A stretch of 60,725 nt of DNA from assembly GCA_030041375.1 (NCBI GenBank), contig JASHOA010000075.1, positions 1 through 60,725 on the forward strand. Direction: 5' to 3'. Shown one piece after another: positions 8,512-16,267 of the stretch. The position numbers and the translations under genes are program-made. Each line of letters begins with the position of its first letter. Position 1 is the stretch's first letter. The notes beneath the pieces are model-generated. The model was not told where the DNA came from. It did not search any database and saw only the letters and a list, made by a program, of their open reading frames with translations. Source of the DNA: Acetobacteraceae bacterium. GTDB lineage: Bacteria; Pseudomonadota; Alphaproteobacteria; Acetobacterales; Acetobacteraceae.

Positions 8512-9359
8512 CGGGCGCGCGGATCGAACTCGCGCCGGAGTGCATCGCCAAGCAGGTTGAAGCCGAGCACCGCAATGAAGATCGCAAGCCCCGGGAAGGT
8601 CGCAATCCACCACGCCGTCAGAAAATAGTTCTGCCCGTCCGCGAGAAGTGCGCCCCAGTCAGGCGAGGGCGGCTGCGCGCCGAGGCCAAGGAAAGAGAGC
8701 CCCGCCGTCTCCACCACCACCGATCCCGCCTGCAGCGTCGCCATGATGATGACAGGGGAAAGGCTGTTCGGCGCCACGTGCCGGAGCACGATCCGTCCGC
8801 TCGAGGCGCCGAGCGCACGCGCCGCTCGCACGAAATCCGATTGCCGCACGCTCAGCACCTGTCCCCGCACCAGCCTCGCGTATTGCGGCGTATAGACGAT
8901 GCCGATCGCGATCATCGAGTGCAGCAAGCTCGGCCCAAGAGCCGCCACGATGATCAGCGCCAGCAGCAGATAGGGAAAGGCCAGCAGCACATCGGTCAGA
9001 CGCATGATGACGGCATCCGCCGCGCCCCCGAGATAGCCGCCCACCAGCCCCATCGCAGTGCCGAGCGCGAGTGCGAGCCCATCGCCCACCACGATCGCCA
9101 AGAGCGCATAGCGGGCGCCGTACAGCACCCGGCTTGCCACGTCCCGCCCGTACTGGTCGGTGCCGAGCGGGTGGGTCAACGAAGGCGGCTGAAGCGCGCT
9201 CATCAACTCCTGCTCATAGGGATCGTGCGGGGCGATCAGCGGAGCCGCGGCGCACAGAAAAAGAAACAGGAGCACGATGCCAAGCCCGATTCGCGCCGCC
9301 GGCCTCGCCAGCGCGCCACCGAGCCTCGCCGGGCCGCCGAGTACGGCGCTCTCGCTCAT
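8508..9359 (-). CDS. Peptide ABC transporter permease, DppC type
   Basis: The protein has 283 residues and about six membrane helices. The N-terminal helix (GIGLGIVLLFLFLCAAAPLI) is followed by the DppC/OppC-type HPLGTDQYGRDVASRVLYGA segment, and the EAA loop reads RAARALGASSGRIVLRHVAP. It overlaps both neighbours by 4 bp (9356-9359 and 8508-8511). It forms the inner-membrane channel with the DppB-type permease. Confidence 0.9.
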   Translation of the reverse strand: MSESAVLGGPARLGGALARPAARIGLGIVLLFLFLCAAAPLIAPHDPYEQELMSALQPPSLTHPLGTDQYGRDVASRVLYGARYALLAIVVGDGLALALGTAMGLVGGYLGGAADAVIMRLTDVLLAFPYLLLALIIVAALGPSLLHSMIAIGIVYTPQYARLVRGQVLSVRQSDFVRAARALGASSGRIVLRHVAPNSLSPVIIMATLQAGSVVVETAGLSFLGLGAQPPSPDWGALLADGQNYFLTAWWIATFPGLAIFIAVLGFNLLGDALRREFDPRAR

Positions 9360-10360
9360 CGGCGGCGGATTCGCGGGTCAAGCACGGCGTAACAGAGATC
9401 GACGCCGAGATTGACCAGAACGAAAACGGTGGCCACGAATACGGCACCCGCCTGCACCACCGGATAGTCGCGCGCGAGAATCGCATCGACCATCAGCCGC
9501 CCGAGACCCGGCAGCGAGAAAATCGTCTCGGTGAGAACGGCGCCCGAGAGCAACAGCCCGAGTTGCAGGCCGATCACGGTCCACACCGGGATGAGCGCGT
9601 TGCGCAGGATATGCGCGCGGATCACCCGGCCCTCCGGCAACCCCTTCGCCCGTGCCGTCCGCACATACTCGAGATGCATGCTGGCGAGCATTTCGCCCCG
9701 CGTGATCCGCGTGATCAGTGCCAGCGGAATCGTCGCCAGCGTCGCCGCCGGCAGGATCAGATGCAGCACCGCCTGCCAGACCAGCGCTGCCCGCCCAGAG
9801 AGTGCCGCATCGACAATGCTGAGCCCGGTCGGTCGCGCCATGTGGATGCCGATCGGCATGATCCCGCCGACCGGCAGCCACCCGAGCTTTTCCGAGAACA
9901 GCAACAGCGCCATCAGCCCCAGCCAGAAAACCGGCATCGAGACTCCGAACAGGGTCGGCGTGGTGATCGCGGTGTCGATCCAGGTGCCCTCCTTCAGGGC
10001 CGCGACCACGCCGAGCGGCACGCCAATGGCGATCGCCAGCAGCAGTGCCGAAAGGGTGAGCTCGAGCGTCACCGGAAAGGCCCCGAGCACTTCGCCGAAG
10101 GCGGGGCGGTTATCGCGTAGCGAGGTGCCGAAATCGCCGGAGAGCGCGCCCGCAAGAAAGCGCCAGTACTGCACGATCACCGGCTGATCCAGGCCAAGCT
10201 GATGCCGAAGCCTCGCCAGCGACGCCACCGTCGCTCGATCGCCGAGCAGAAGCGTCGCCACATCCCCCGGCAGGCGATGCATCGTCACGAATACGACGAC
10301 GCTCACCCCGAACAGGACCAGCAGAAGTTGCCCGAATCGCCCGGCCAGATAGTCGAGCAC
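9356..10360 (-). CDS. Peptide ABC transporter permease, DppB type
   Basis: The protein has 334 residues. It shows the DppB-type start (LAGRFGQLLLVLFGVSVVVF, then RLPGDVATLL), a periplasmic segment (LGLDQPVIVQYWRFLAGAL) and the EAA loop (VRTARAKGLPEGRVIRAHIL). About six membrane helices are visible. It lies 38 nt after the binding-protein gene and overlaps the next permease by 4 bp. Confidence 0.9.
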   Translation of the reverse strand: MLDYLAGRFGQLLLVLFGVSVVVFVTMHRLPGDVATLLLGDRATVASLARLRHQLGLDQPVIVQYWRFLAGALSGDFGTSLRDNRPAFGEVLGAFPVTLELTLSALLLAIAIGVPLGVVAALKEGTWIDTAITTPTLFGVSMPVFWLGLMALLLFSEKLGWLPVGGIMPIGIHMARPTGLSIVDAALSGRAALVWQAVLHLILPAATLATIPLALITRITRGEMLASMHLEYVRTARAKGLPEGRVIRAHILRNALIPVWTVIGLQLGLLLSGAVLTETIFSLPGLGRLMVDAILARDYPVVQAGAVFVATVFVLVNLGVDLCYAVLDPRIRRR

Positions 10361-10398
10361 GTAACGCTCGTCTCAGACCGTGCCCACCGGCCGGACGA

Positions 10399-12000
10399 TC
10401 AGGCGAGCGAGACTTTCTCCATGTCGAAGAACATCTGCGTCGGGTTCAGTTGATAGCCCAGGACCCGCTTGCTGATCGCTCGCGCTTGCAGGACCGAGTT
10501 GATGAAAATCCACGGTGCCGCATCGAGGATGATCCGTTGCGCCTCCTGGTAGATTTTCACCCGCTCGGCATGGCTGTTGCTCTGCAGCCCCTTGACGAAC
10601 AGCGCATCGAGCGCGGGGTTGCGGTAGCGCACGGTGTTGGTGACGGGAATGTTGGTGCCGCCGTAAAGCGCGTTCAGGAAATTGTCGGGATCGCCATTGT
10701 CCCCGGTCCAGCCGACCAGGAATATCCCCTTGTACTGGCTCGAGCGGATCGTGGTGAGATAGGCCCCGAACTCGATCTTCCGCACCGTCGCCTTGACCCC
10801 GACTTTTTCGAGATAGCCCTGCACGGCGACCGCGAGATCGGGCCCGATCGGATTGTAGCCGCGGCCGGAATTGTAGGCGAGGATCTCGACGGGGAAGCCG
10901 GGAGCCACACCGGCCGCGGCCAGCAGCGACTTCGCCTTGGCAGGATCGTACGGATAACCCTTCAGCGAGGCATCGAAGCTCCACTCCGAGGCCGGCAACG
11001 GCGAGGTCATCATCTGAGCTAGGCCTTTGTAGAGCGCCTTGTCGATCGCGTTCTTGTCCACGGCATAGTTGAACGCCTGGCGTACCCGCACGTCGGTGAA
11101 GGGTGGCGTATCGCACGGCATGCCCACGCCGCTCGTCGCCAGTCCGGGCTGGGTCAGGATTTCGAGGTCGTGGTCGGCACCGATCGCCGGCAGAAGCTGT
11201 GTGCTGGTGTCGGCCCAGATCTGCATGTCGCCGCTTTTGAGTGCCAGCAGTCCGGCCGAGGGATCCGGATATTCCTTGAACACGAGCTTGCCGATCCGCG
11301 GCTTGCCGTTCCAGTAGTGGGGATTGGCGTCGAGCAGGATCGCATCGCGCGGCCGCCATTCGCGGAAGATGTAAGGTCCGGTGCCGACCGGGTGCTGGCG
11401 GAAATCCTTACCGTATTGTGCGGCCGCTGCCGGGCTCACCACGCCGTTCCACACCATGGCGAGGCTGGTCAGGAACGGCGCATTCGGTGCCCTGAGCACA
11501 AAGACGACGGTCATGTCGTCCTTGGCGGTGTAGGAAGCAACCGAGCCGTATGTGAAGTCGATATATCCTTCGACCGGCCCGGTGTTGAAGATCGAGATCG
11601 GGCTCTTTTTGTTCAGCAGCCGGTCGATGCCGGCGAGATAGCTCCTGGCGTTCAGCGCCGTTCCGTCGTGGAAAGTGACGTTCGCACGCATCCGGAACGT
11701 GTACGTCAGCCCGTCGGGAGAGACTGCGTACGATTCCGCAAGTCCCGCCACAGGATCGGTCGTGCCGGGCTTGTACTTCATCAGGCTGTCGAACACCGTC
11801 GCCATGACGAAGCCGGACGTATTGTTCAGCACCGCCTCGGGGTCGAAACCGGTCGGATCGGCGGCGATACCGACCACCAGCGTATCCGCCGGTGCGGCGG
11901 CCTCGCTTTGCGCCGCCAGCCCGATCCCGCTCAGCACCGCGCCGGATCCAAGGGCGAAGGAACGGCGGGCGAAGGAACGGCGCGTCAACGTCCGGCTCAT
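10399..12000 (-). CDS. Tat-exported peptide-binding protein, family 5 (DppA/OppA-like)
   Basis: The protein has 533 residues. The N-terminus has two twin-arginine stretches (TRRSFARRSFALGSGAVLSG), indicating Tat export, with cleavage near AQSEAAA. The mature part has the SBP_bac_5 pattern: LVVGIAADPTGFDPEAVLNN, then VAGLAESYAVSPDGLTYTFR and VTFHDGTALNARSY, and VGTGPYIFREWRPRDAILL. It is the first gene of the peptide-transport operon and would capture the ligand in the periplasm. The ligand cannot be read from sequence; coupling to ampG makes murein peptides a reasonable guess. Di- or oligopeptides, or other family-5 ligands, remain possible. Confidence 0.88.
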   Translation of the reverse strand: MSRTLTRRSFARRSFALGSGAVLSGIGLAAQSEAAAPADTLVVGIAADPTGFDPEAVLNNTSGFVMATVFDSLMKYKPGTTDPVAGLAESYAVSPDGLTYTFRMRANVTFHDGTALNARSYLAGIDRLLNKKSPISIFNTGPVEGYIDFTYGSVASYTAKDDMTVVFVLRAPNAPFLTSLAMVWNGVVSPAAAAQYGKDFRQHPVGTGPYIFREWRPRDAILLDANPHYWNGKPRIGKLVFKEYPDPSAGLLALKSGDMQIWADTSTQLLPAIGADHDLEILTQPGLATSGVGMPCDTPPFTDVRVRQAFNYAVDKNAIDKALYKGLAQMMTSPLPASEWSFDASLKGYPYDPAKAKSLLAAAGVAPGFPVEILAYNSGRGYNPIGPDLAVAVQGYLEKVGVKATVRKIEFGAYLTTIRSSQYKGIFLVGWTGDNGDPDNFLNALYGGTNIPVTNTVRYRNPALDALFVKGLQSNSHAERVKIYQEAQRIILDAAPWIFINSVLQARAISKRVLGYQLNPTQMFFDMEKVSLA

Positions 12001-12103
12001 GTCTCTCTCCCTGTCGCTGCGGCAAGGATCCGCCGCGGGCGCCGATTATAGGCGTGCAGAGGCACCCGGAAAGGGCGGCGAGAGGAACCGGGCGCTCTGC
12101 CCG

Positions 12104-12631
12104 TCAGGCAAGGCTCGGTGCCGGAACGATCGGGCTGCCCGTGCCCTGGGCGCGGCGGCTTTGCCAGAGTGCAACGAAATCGATCGGCGCCAGCAGCACC
12201 GGCGGAAATCCGCCGTCACGTGTCAGATCTGAAACGATATTGCGGGCGAACGGAAATAACAGCCGCGGGCATTCCACCAGCAGCACCGGCTCGATGGCAT
12301 TCTCGGGCACTGCGCCCAGCGTGAAAATGCCGGCATAGGTCAGTTCGGCGATGAACACCGTCTGCTTCGGCCCCGTCGCCTCCTGGCCGTTTCCGCTCCC
12401 CGGCAGGCTCGCTTCGGCGCGCACCACGAGCGCGACCTCGAAGACCGGCTGCGCCTCCTGCAAGCGCCGCGCCTGCACGTCCATGTTGATGGCAACCTGC
12501 GGCGGACTCCTGAGCTGAGTAAAAATCTGCGGGCCGCCTGGCACCTCGAATGAGAGATCCTTGATGTACTGAAGGTTGACGGTCAGCGGCAGGGTCGTCA
12601 CCTGCGTGTTGCTGCTCGTGGTTTCCGACAT
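12104..12631 (-). CDS. secB: Protein-export chaperone SecB
   Basis: The protein has 175 residues, starting at ATG 12631-12629 with GAGAGGAAGAG just upstream. The family pattern is clear: LQYIKDLSFEVPGGPQIF, VNMDVQARRL-type beta strands, the segment TYAGIFTLGAVPE, then LLVECPRLLFPFARNIVSDL and GFPPVLLAPIDFVALWQ. SecB holds precursor proteins unfolded and delivers them to SecA. It is divergent from the Tim44-like gene, with a histidine phosphatase gene between, an arrangement I know from other Rhodospirillales only in outline. Confidence 0.95.
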   Translation of the reverse strand: MSETTSSNTQVTTLPLTVNLQYIKDLSFEVPGGPQIFTQLRSPPQVAINMDVQARRLQEAQPVFEVALVVRAEASLPGSGNGQEATGPKQTVFIAELTYAGIFTLGAVPENAIEPVLLVECPRLLFPFARNIVSDLTRDGGFPPVLLAPIDFVALWQSRRAQGTGSPIVPAPSLA

Positions 12632-12660
12632 CTCTTCCTCTCGCCGCTTCCGGCTTGCAA

Positions 12661-13215
12661 TCAGGGTTTCCAGACGAGTTCCGCGGGTGGCGCCACCTGA
12701 GGGTCGCAGCGCAGCCACGCTCCGTTCTGCACGCTCTGGCCGGTCAGCGCCAGGATGAACCCCCAGTGGCTGATCACGAGGCACCGTTCCGCCTCCTCAT
12801 CCGCCGCCATCTCCGCGCGAAAGCGCGCCGCCCGCCCGATCACTGCCTCATGGGGTTCAGCCTCTTGCGGCCACCAGACCTCGGAAAGGGCAGCGAAATC
12901 GTGCTCCGGCCAGCGCCGCTCCAGCACCGAGCGCGGCGAGCCGATATCGCAGGTGAAGGCGAAGCGCTCGCGCACCAAGGGCTTTACCGCCACCGGCACG
13001 CCGAGCAGTCCGGCCAGCGGGGCAGCCGTTTCGAGTGCGCGCGTGTAGGGCGAGACGATGATGCGGCTGATCGCCATCCCGGCCAGCGCCGCCGCCGCCG
13101 CCTCCACCTGCGCACGCCCGCGCTCGGTCAGCGTCGGGTCGCGGATACCCGGGTCGCGCCTCGTCACCGAGAAGTGCCGGTTGAACTCGCTCTCGCCATG
13201 GCGAAGCAGGATCAT
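12661..13215 (-). CDS. Histidine phosphatase family protein (phosphoglycerate-mutase-like)
   Basis: The protein has 184 residues. The N-terminal catalytic motif is LLRHGESEFN (RHG at about 5-7), followed by LTERGRAQVEAAA and the SPYTRALETAAPL segment with its conserved Arg. The second catalytic His is in CLVISHWGFILALTG. These fit a cytoplasmic phosphohydrolase of the SixA/GpmB branch. The substrate is unknown. It ends 29 nt before secB and may be cotranscribed with it. Confidence 0.85.
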   Translation of the reverse strand: MILLRHGESEFNRHFSVTRRDPGIRDPTLTERGRAQVEAAAAALAGMAISRIIVSPYTRALETAAPLAGLLGVPVAVKPLVRERFAFTCDIGSPRSVLERRWPEHDFAALSEVWWPQEAEPHEAVIGRAARFRAEMAADEEAERCLVISHWGFILALTGQSVQNGAWLRCDPQVAPPAELVWKP

Positions 13216-13233
13216 CGCCGCTCCTCCGGCACC

Positions 13234-13341
13234 CTAGAGCAGATCGCGATCAGACGGGATCGGCTGATCGCGTGAAGATGCTCGCCAAAACAGAGAGCTA
13301 GAGCAGTTACCGTGAGCCATGGCGAACGGACATCGCTCTAG
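13234..13341 (-). repeat. Double-hairpin repeat family 1, copy 1 (108 bp, inverted)
   Basis: CTAG occurs at both borders (13234-13237 and 13338-13341). Inside are two hairpins: one built from GATCGCGATCAGACGG and CGGCTGATCGCG arms, and one from CTAGAGCAGTTACCGTGAGC and its partner around CGGACATCGCTCTAG. Copies in the opposite direction lie at 28075-28182 and 28323-28430. The rest of the 13216-13537 gap holds no gene and presumably contains the promoters of the two divergent units. Confidence 0.8.
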
Positions 13342-13537
13342 CGCGGCTGGCCGCTAAGTGCGCGCGCGATGGAGCCGGGACCGGGAACCGGAGCTTGCTT
13401 GCCATGCCCGGCCATCGTCTAGCCAGCGCCGTCTCCTCCGGCAACCACGCCCCCCGGGCAACCACATCCTTGTCATCCCGATTCTGTTGTCTCCCGCCCC
13501 CCCTCCGCTTATGTCATGGGGCTGAAGGAGATGCTTC

Positions 13538-14206
13538 ATGGGCCAGGGTGGGTTCCCGATCGACCTCGTGCTGTTCGGCCTGATCGCCGTCTTCCTGGTG
13601 CTCCGGTTGCGCAGCGTGCTGGGCCGGCGCACCGGCTTCGAGCGGCCGCCGATCGACGTGCAGGCCGCCCCCGCGGGCCCGCGTCCCGGCCCGGTGATCG
13701 AGGGCCGCGCCGAGGCACCGGCCCCGGCTCCCCAACGGCCGATGCCCGACCCCGCGAGCCCCGTTGGCGCGGCTCTCGCGCGCATCGGCAGCATCGACCG
13801 TGCGTTCGATCCACGGCGCTTCCTCTCCGGCGCCGAGACCGCCTTCCGCATCATCGTCACCGCTTTCGCCTCCGCCGACCGCTCCGCACTCCGCCCGCTC
13901 CTTTCCGAGGAAACCTACCGCACATTCGACGCCGCGATCGCCGAGCGCGAAAGTCGCGGCGAGACGCAGAAAACCGAGATCCACAGCATCAATGCCGCCA
14001 CCATCGAGAATGCCGAACTGGCTGCCACCACGGCCCGCATCACCGTCCGCTTCGTCTCCGACCAGGTCAACGTCACGCTGGGCCGGGACGGCCAACCGGT
14101 CGCCGGCACCGATGCCGTGACCGAGATCAACGATCTCTGGACGTTCGAGCGCGATATCTCCACCCAGGACCCGACCTGGCGGCTGGTCGGCGCCCGCAGC
14201 GCGTGA
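13538..14206 (+). CDS. Tim44-like domain protein
   Basis: The protein has 222 residues. It begins with a single membrane helix (FPIDLVLFGLIAVFLVLRLR), then a Pro/Ala-rich linker to about residue 80, then the Tim44-like domain (FDPRRFLSGAETAFRIIVTA, RPLLSEETYRTFDAAIAERE, ITVRFVSDQVNV, EINDLWTFERDISTQDPTWR). This is the usual alphaproteobacterial Tim44 homologue, an inner-membrane protein with the domain in the cytoplasm or periplasm; its role in bacteria is poorly defined. mltA follows with a GTGA overlap. Confidence 0.85.
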   Translation: MGQGGFPIDLVLFGLIAVFLVLRLRSVLGRRTGFERPPIDVQAAPAGPRPGPVIEGRAEAPAPAPQRPMPDPASPVGAALARIGSIDRAFDPRRFLSGAETAFRIIVTAFASADRSALRPLLSEETYRTFDAAIAERESRGETQKTEIHSINAATIENAELAATTARITVRFVSDQVNVTLGRDGQPVAGTDAVTEINDLWTFERDISTQDPTWRLVGARSA

Positions 14207-15399
14207 GAGGGGTCTTCGCGCCGGCCGCGCTCATCGCATTGGGGCTTGGCATTGCCGGATGCACGCCGCCGCCGCCGCCCGGGCAGCCGCCCGCCATGGC
14301 ACTCGAGCCGGTAGCGCTGGAGTCACTTCCCGGCTTCCATGATGACCAACTGGCAATGGGCTTCATCGCCTTCCAGGAAAGTTGCGCGGAGCTTCTGACA
14401 TTGCCGGCCGATCAGAAGCTCGGCGGCGCCGGCCTCGCCGGTTCGTTCGGCGGCACTGCCGGGCAGTGGGCGAACACCTGCACCGCCGCGCGCGCCGTCT
14501 CGCCCGCCGACGGCACGGCGATCCGCGCCTTCCTCCTGAATCATCTCGCCGCCTACCGCATCAGCGCCGACGGCGATTCGACAGTGCAGTTCTCGGGCTA
14601 CTTCGAGCCCGTGGTCGAAGGGTCGCTGAGAGAGACGGCCCACTACGACACCCCGCTTTATGGCCGGCCGCGTGATCTCGTGCAGGCCAATCTCGGCAAT
14701 TTCAGCCCCTCTCTCTCCGGCCACCTGATCGCCGGCCGGGTGCAGGACGGCCGCCTCGTTCCCTACTTCACCCGCTCGGAGATCACGGCCGGCGCTCTCC
14801 AGGGCCGGCATCTCGAGATCGCGTGGCTCGCCGATCCGGTGGATGCGTTCGTCCTCGACATCGAAGGGGCGGGACGAATCCGCCTCCCCAACGGAAAAAT
14901 GGTGCGCGTCGGCTACGACGGCGAGAACGGCCAGCCCTATGTTCCGATCGGCCGCATCCTCGCCGATCGCGGCGCCATCCCGAACAGCGCCATCACGCTC
15001 AGTTCCATCGTCGCTTGGCTCCATTCCCATCCGGATCAGGCACAGGCCGTGATGGATGAGAACCCATCCTACGTCTTTCTCCGCATCCTCGACGGGATTC
15101 CCCCCGACCTTGGCCCTCCCGGCGCCCTCGGCGTGCCGCTCGCGCCGGCTCGCGCCCTGGCGGTGGACCGCACCTACATCCCGCTCGGCGCGCCGATCTG
15201 GGTGGCGACCGCTCAACCGCAAGGCGATAAGCCGCTCCAGCAACTGATGGTTGCGGAGGACATCGGCGGTGCCCTCGCCACTCCCCTCAGGGCGGACATC
15301 TTCTTCGGCTGGGGTGCTTCCGCCGCCGCCCAAGCCGGCGCGATGAGCCAGCCCGGCCAAGCCTACCTGCTGCTGCCCCGGCCCCCCGCCAAACCCTGA
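14203..15399 (+). CDS. mltA: Membrane-bound lytic murein transglycosylase A
   Basis: The protein has 398 residues. I chose GTG 14203-14205 because it overlaps the Tim44-like stop (GTGA) and begins a lipoprotein signal (FAPAALIALGLGIAGC, lipobox IAGC). The MltA domain follows (VQFSGYFEPVVEGSLRET, YDTPLYGRPRDLV, GHLIAGRVQDGRLVPYFTR). The C-terminal 3D domain has its Asp-containing motifs (IPLGAPIWVAT, LMVAEDIGGALATPLRADIF, then FFGWG). The enzyme cleaves the MurNAc-GlcNAc bond to give anhydro-muropeptides at the outer membrane, the substrates of AmpG encoded at 5220-6524. Confidence 0.93.
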   Translation: MRGVFAPAALIALGLGIAGCTPPPPPGQPPAMALEPVALESLPGFHDDQLAMGFIAFQESCAELLTLPADQKLGGAGLAGSFGGTAGQWANTCTAARAVSPADGTAIRAFLLNHLAAYRISADGDSTVQFSGYFEPVVEGSLRETAHYDTPLYGRPRDLVQANLGNFSPSLSGHLIAGRVQDGRLVPYFTRSEITAGALQGRHLEIAWLADPVDAFVLDIEGAGRIRLPNGKMVRVGYDGENGQPYVPIGRILADRGAIPNSAITLSSIVAWLHSHPDQAQAVMDENPSYVFLRILDGIPPDLGPPGALGVPLAPARALAVDRTYIPLGAPIWVATAQPQGDKPLQQLMVAEDIGGALATPLRADIFFGWGASAAAQAGAMSQPGQAYLLLPRPPAKP

Positions 15400-15435
15400 G
15401 TTTCCGCCTCGCTTATCACGGCATAGCATACGGTC

Positions 15436-16233
15436 ATGTCGCAGGCTCACCCGCGCGTCGGGCTGTTCGTCACCTGTCTGGTCGATTTCCATCGCCCGAC
15501 GGTCGGTTTCGCCGCCATCCGTCTGCTGCAGGACGCCGGCTGCCAGGTCGAAGTGCCGCGCTCGCAGACCTGCTGCGGCCAGCCCGCCTACAATTCCGGC
15601 GATCGCACCACGACGTGCGAGATCGCGCGCGGCATCCTCGACGCCTTCGGCGGCTTCGATTACGTGGTCGTGCCCTCCGGTTCGTGCGGCGGGATGCTGA
15701 AGCGGCATCTGCCGCACCTGTTCGACGATGATCCCAATCTCCGCGAGCGTGCCGCCGCGCTCGCCGATCGTACCTACGAACTGGTGAGCTTCCTCACCGA
15801 CGTCCTCGGGATCGATGAGCTTCCCGTCCGCTATCAGGGCACGGTCACCTATCACGACAGTTGCTCGGGCCTGCGCGAACTCGGCATCAAGTCGCAGCCG
15901 CGCCGGCTGCTGGCGAAAATTGAGGGCCTCACGCTGAAGGAGATGGCCGAGCCCGAGGTCTGTTGCGGCTTCGGCGGCACCTTCTGCGTGAAATATCCGG
16001 ACATTTCCGTGCGCATGGTCGCCGACAAGGCGAAGGACATCGCCGCCACCGGCGCCGACACTCTGCTCGCCGGAGACCTTGGCTGCCTTCTCAACATGGC
16101 GGGCAGGCTCTCGCGCGAAGCGAGCCCGGTGAAGGTGCGCCACGTCGCCGAGGTGCTGGCCGGCATGACCGGGGAGGTGCCGCCGATCGGCGTGCCGCGC
16201 GCGGCAGAGCCGCCCGGCACGCCCTCGAACTGA
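15436..16233 (+). CDS. LutA/YkgE-type (Fe-S)-binding oxidoreductase subunit
   Basis: The protein has 265 residues with two CCG domains. The Cys motifs are SQTCCGQPAYNSG and VPSGSCGGMLK in the first half, and YHDSCSGLREL and EVCCGFGGTFCVKYP in the second half. This is the pattern of LutA (YkgE), which with LutB and LutC oxidises L-lactate, and of related heterodisulfide-reductase-like subunits. Neither lutB nor lutC is adjacent: the next gene is the convergent glnD. It may work with partners encoded elsewhere. Confidence 0.85.
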   Translation: MSQAHPRVGLFVTCLVDFHRPTVGFAAIRLLQDAGCQVEVPRSQTCCGQPAYNSGDRTTTCEIARGILDAFGGFDYVVVPSGSCGGMLKRHLPHLFDDDPNLRERAAALADRTYELVSFLTDVLGIDELPVRYQGTVTYHDSCSGLRELGIKSQPRRLLAKIEGLTLKEMAEPEVCCGFGGTFCVKYPDISVRMVADKAKDIAATGADTLLAGDLGCLLNMAGRLSREASPVKVRHVAEVLAGMTGEVPPIGVPRAAEPPGTPSN

Positions 16234-16267
16234 CCCCAGGGCCGGCGCGGCTCCCGGAAAGCAGGCT

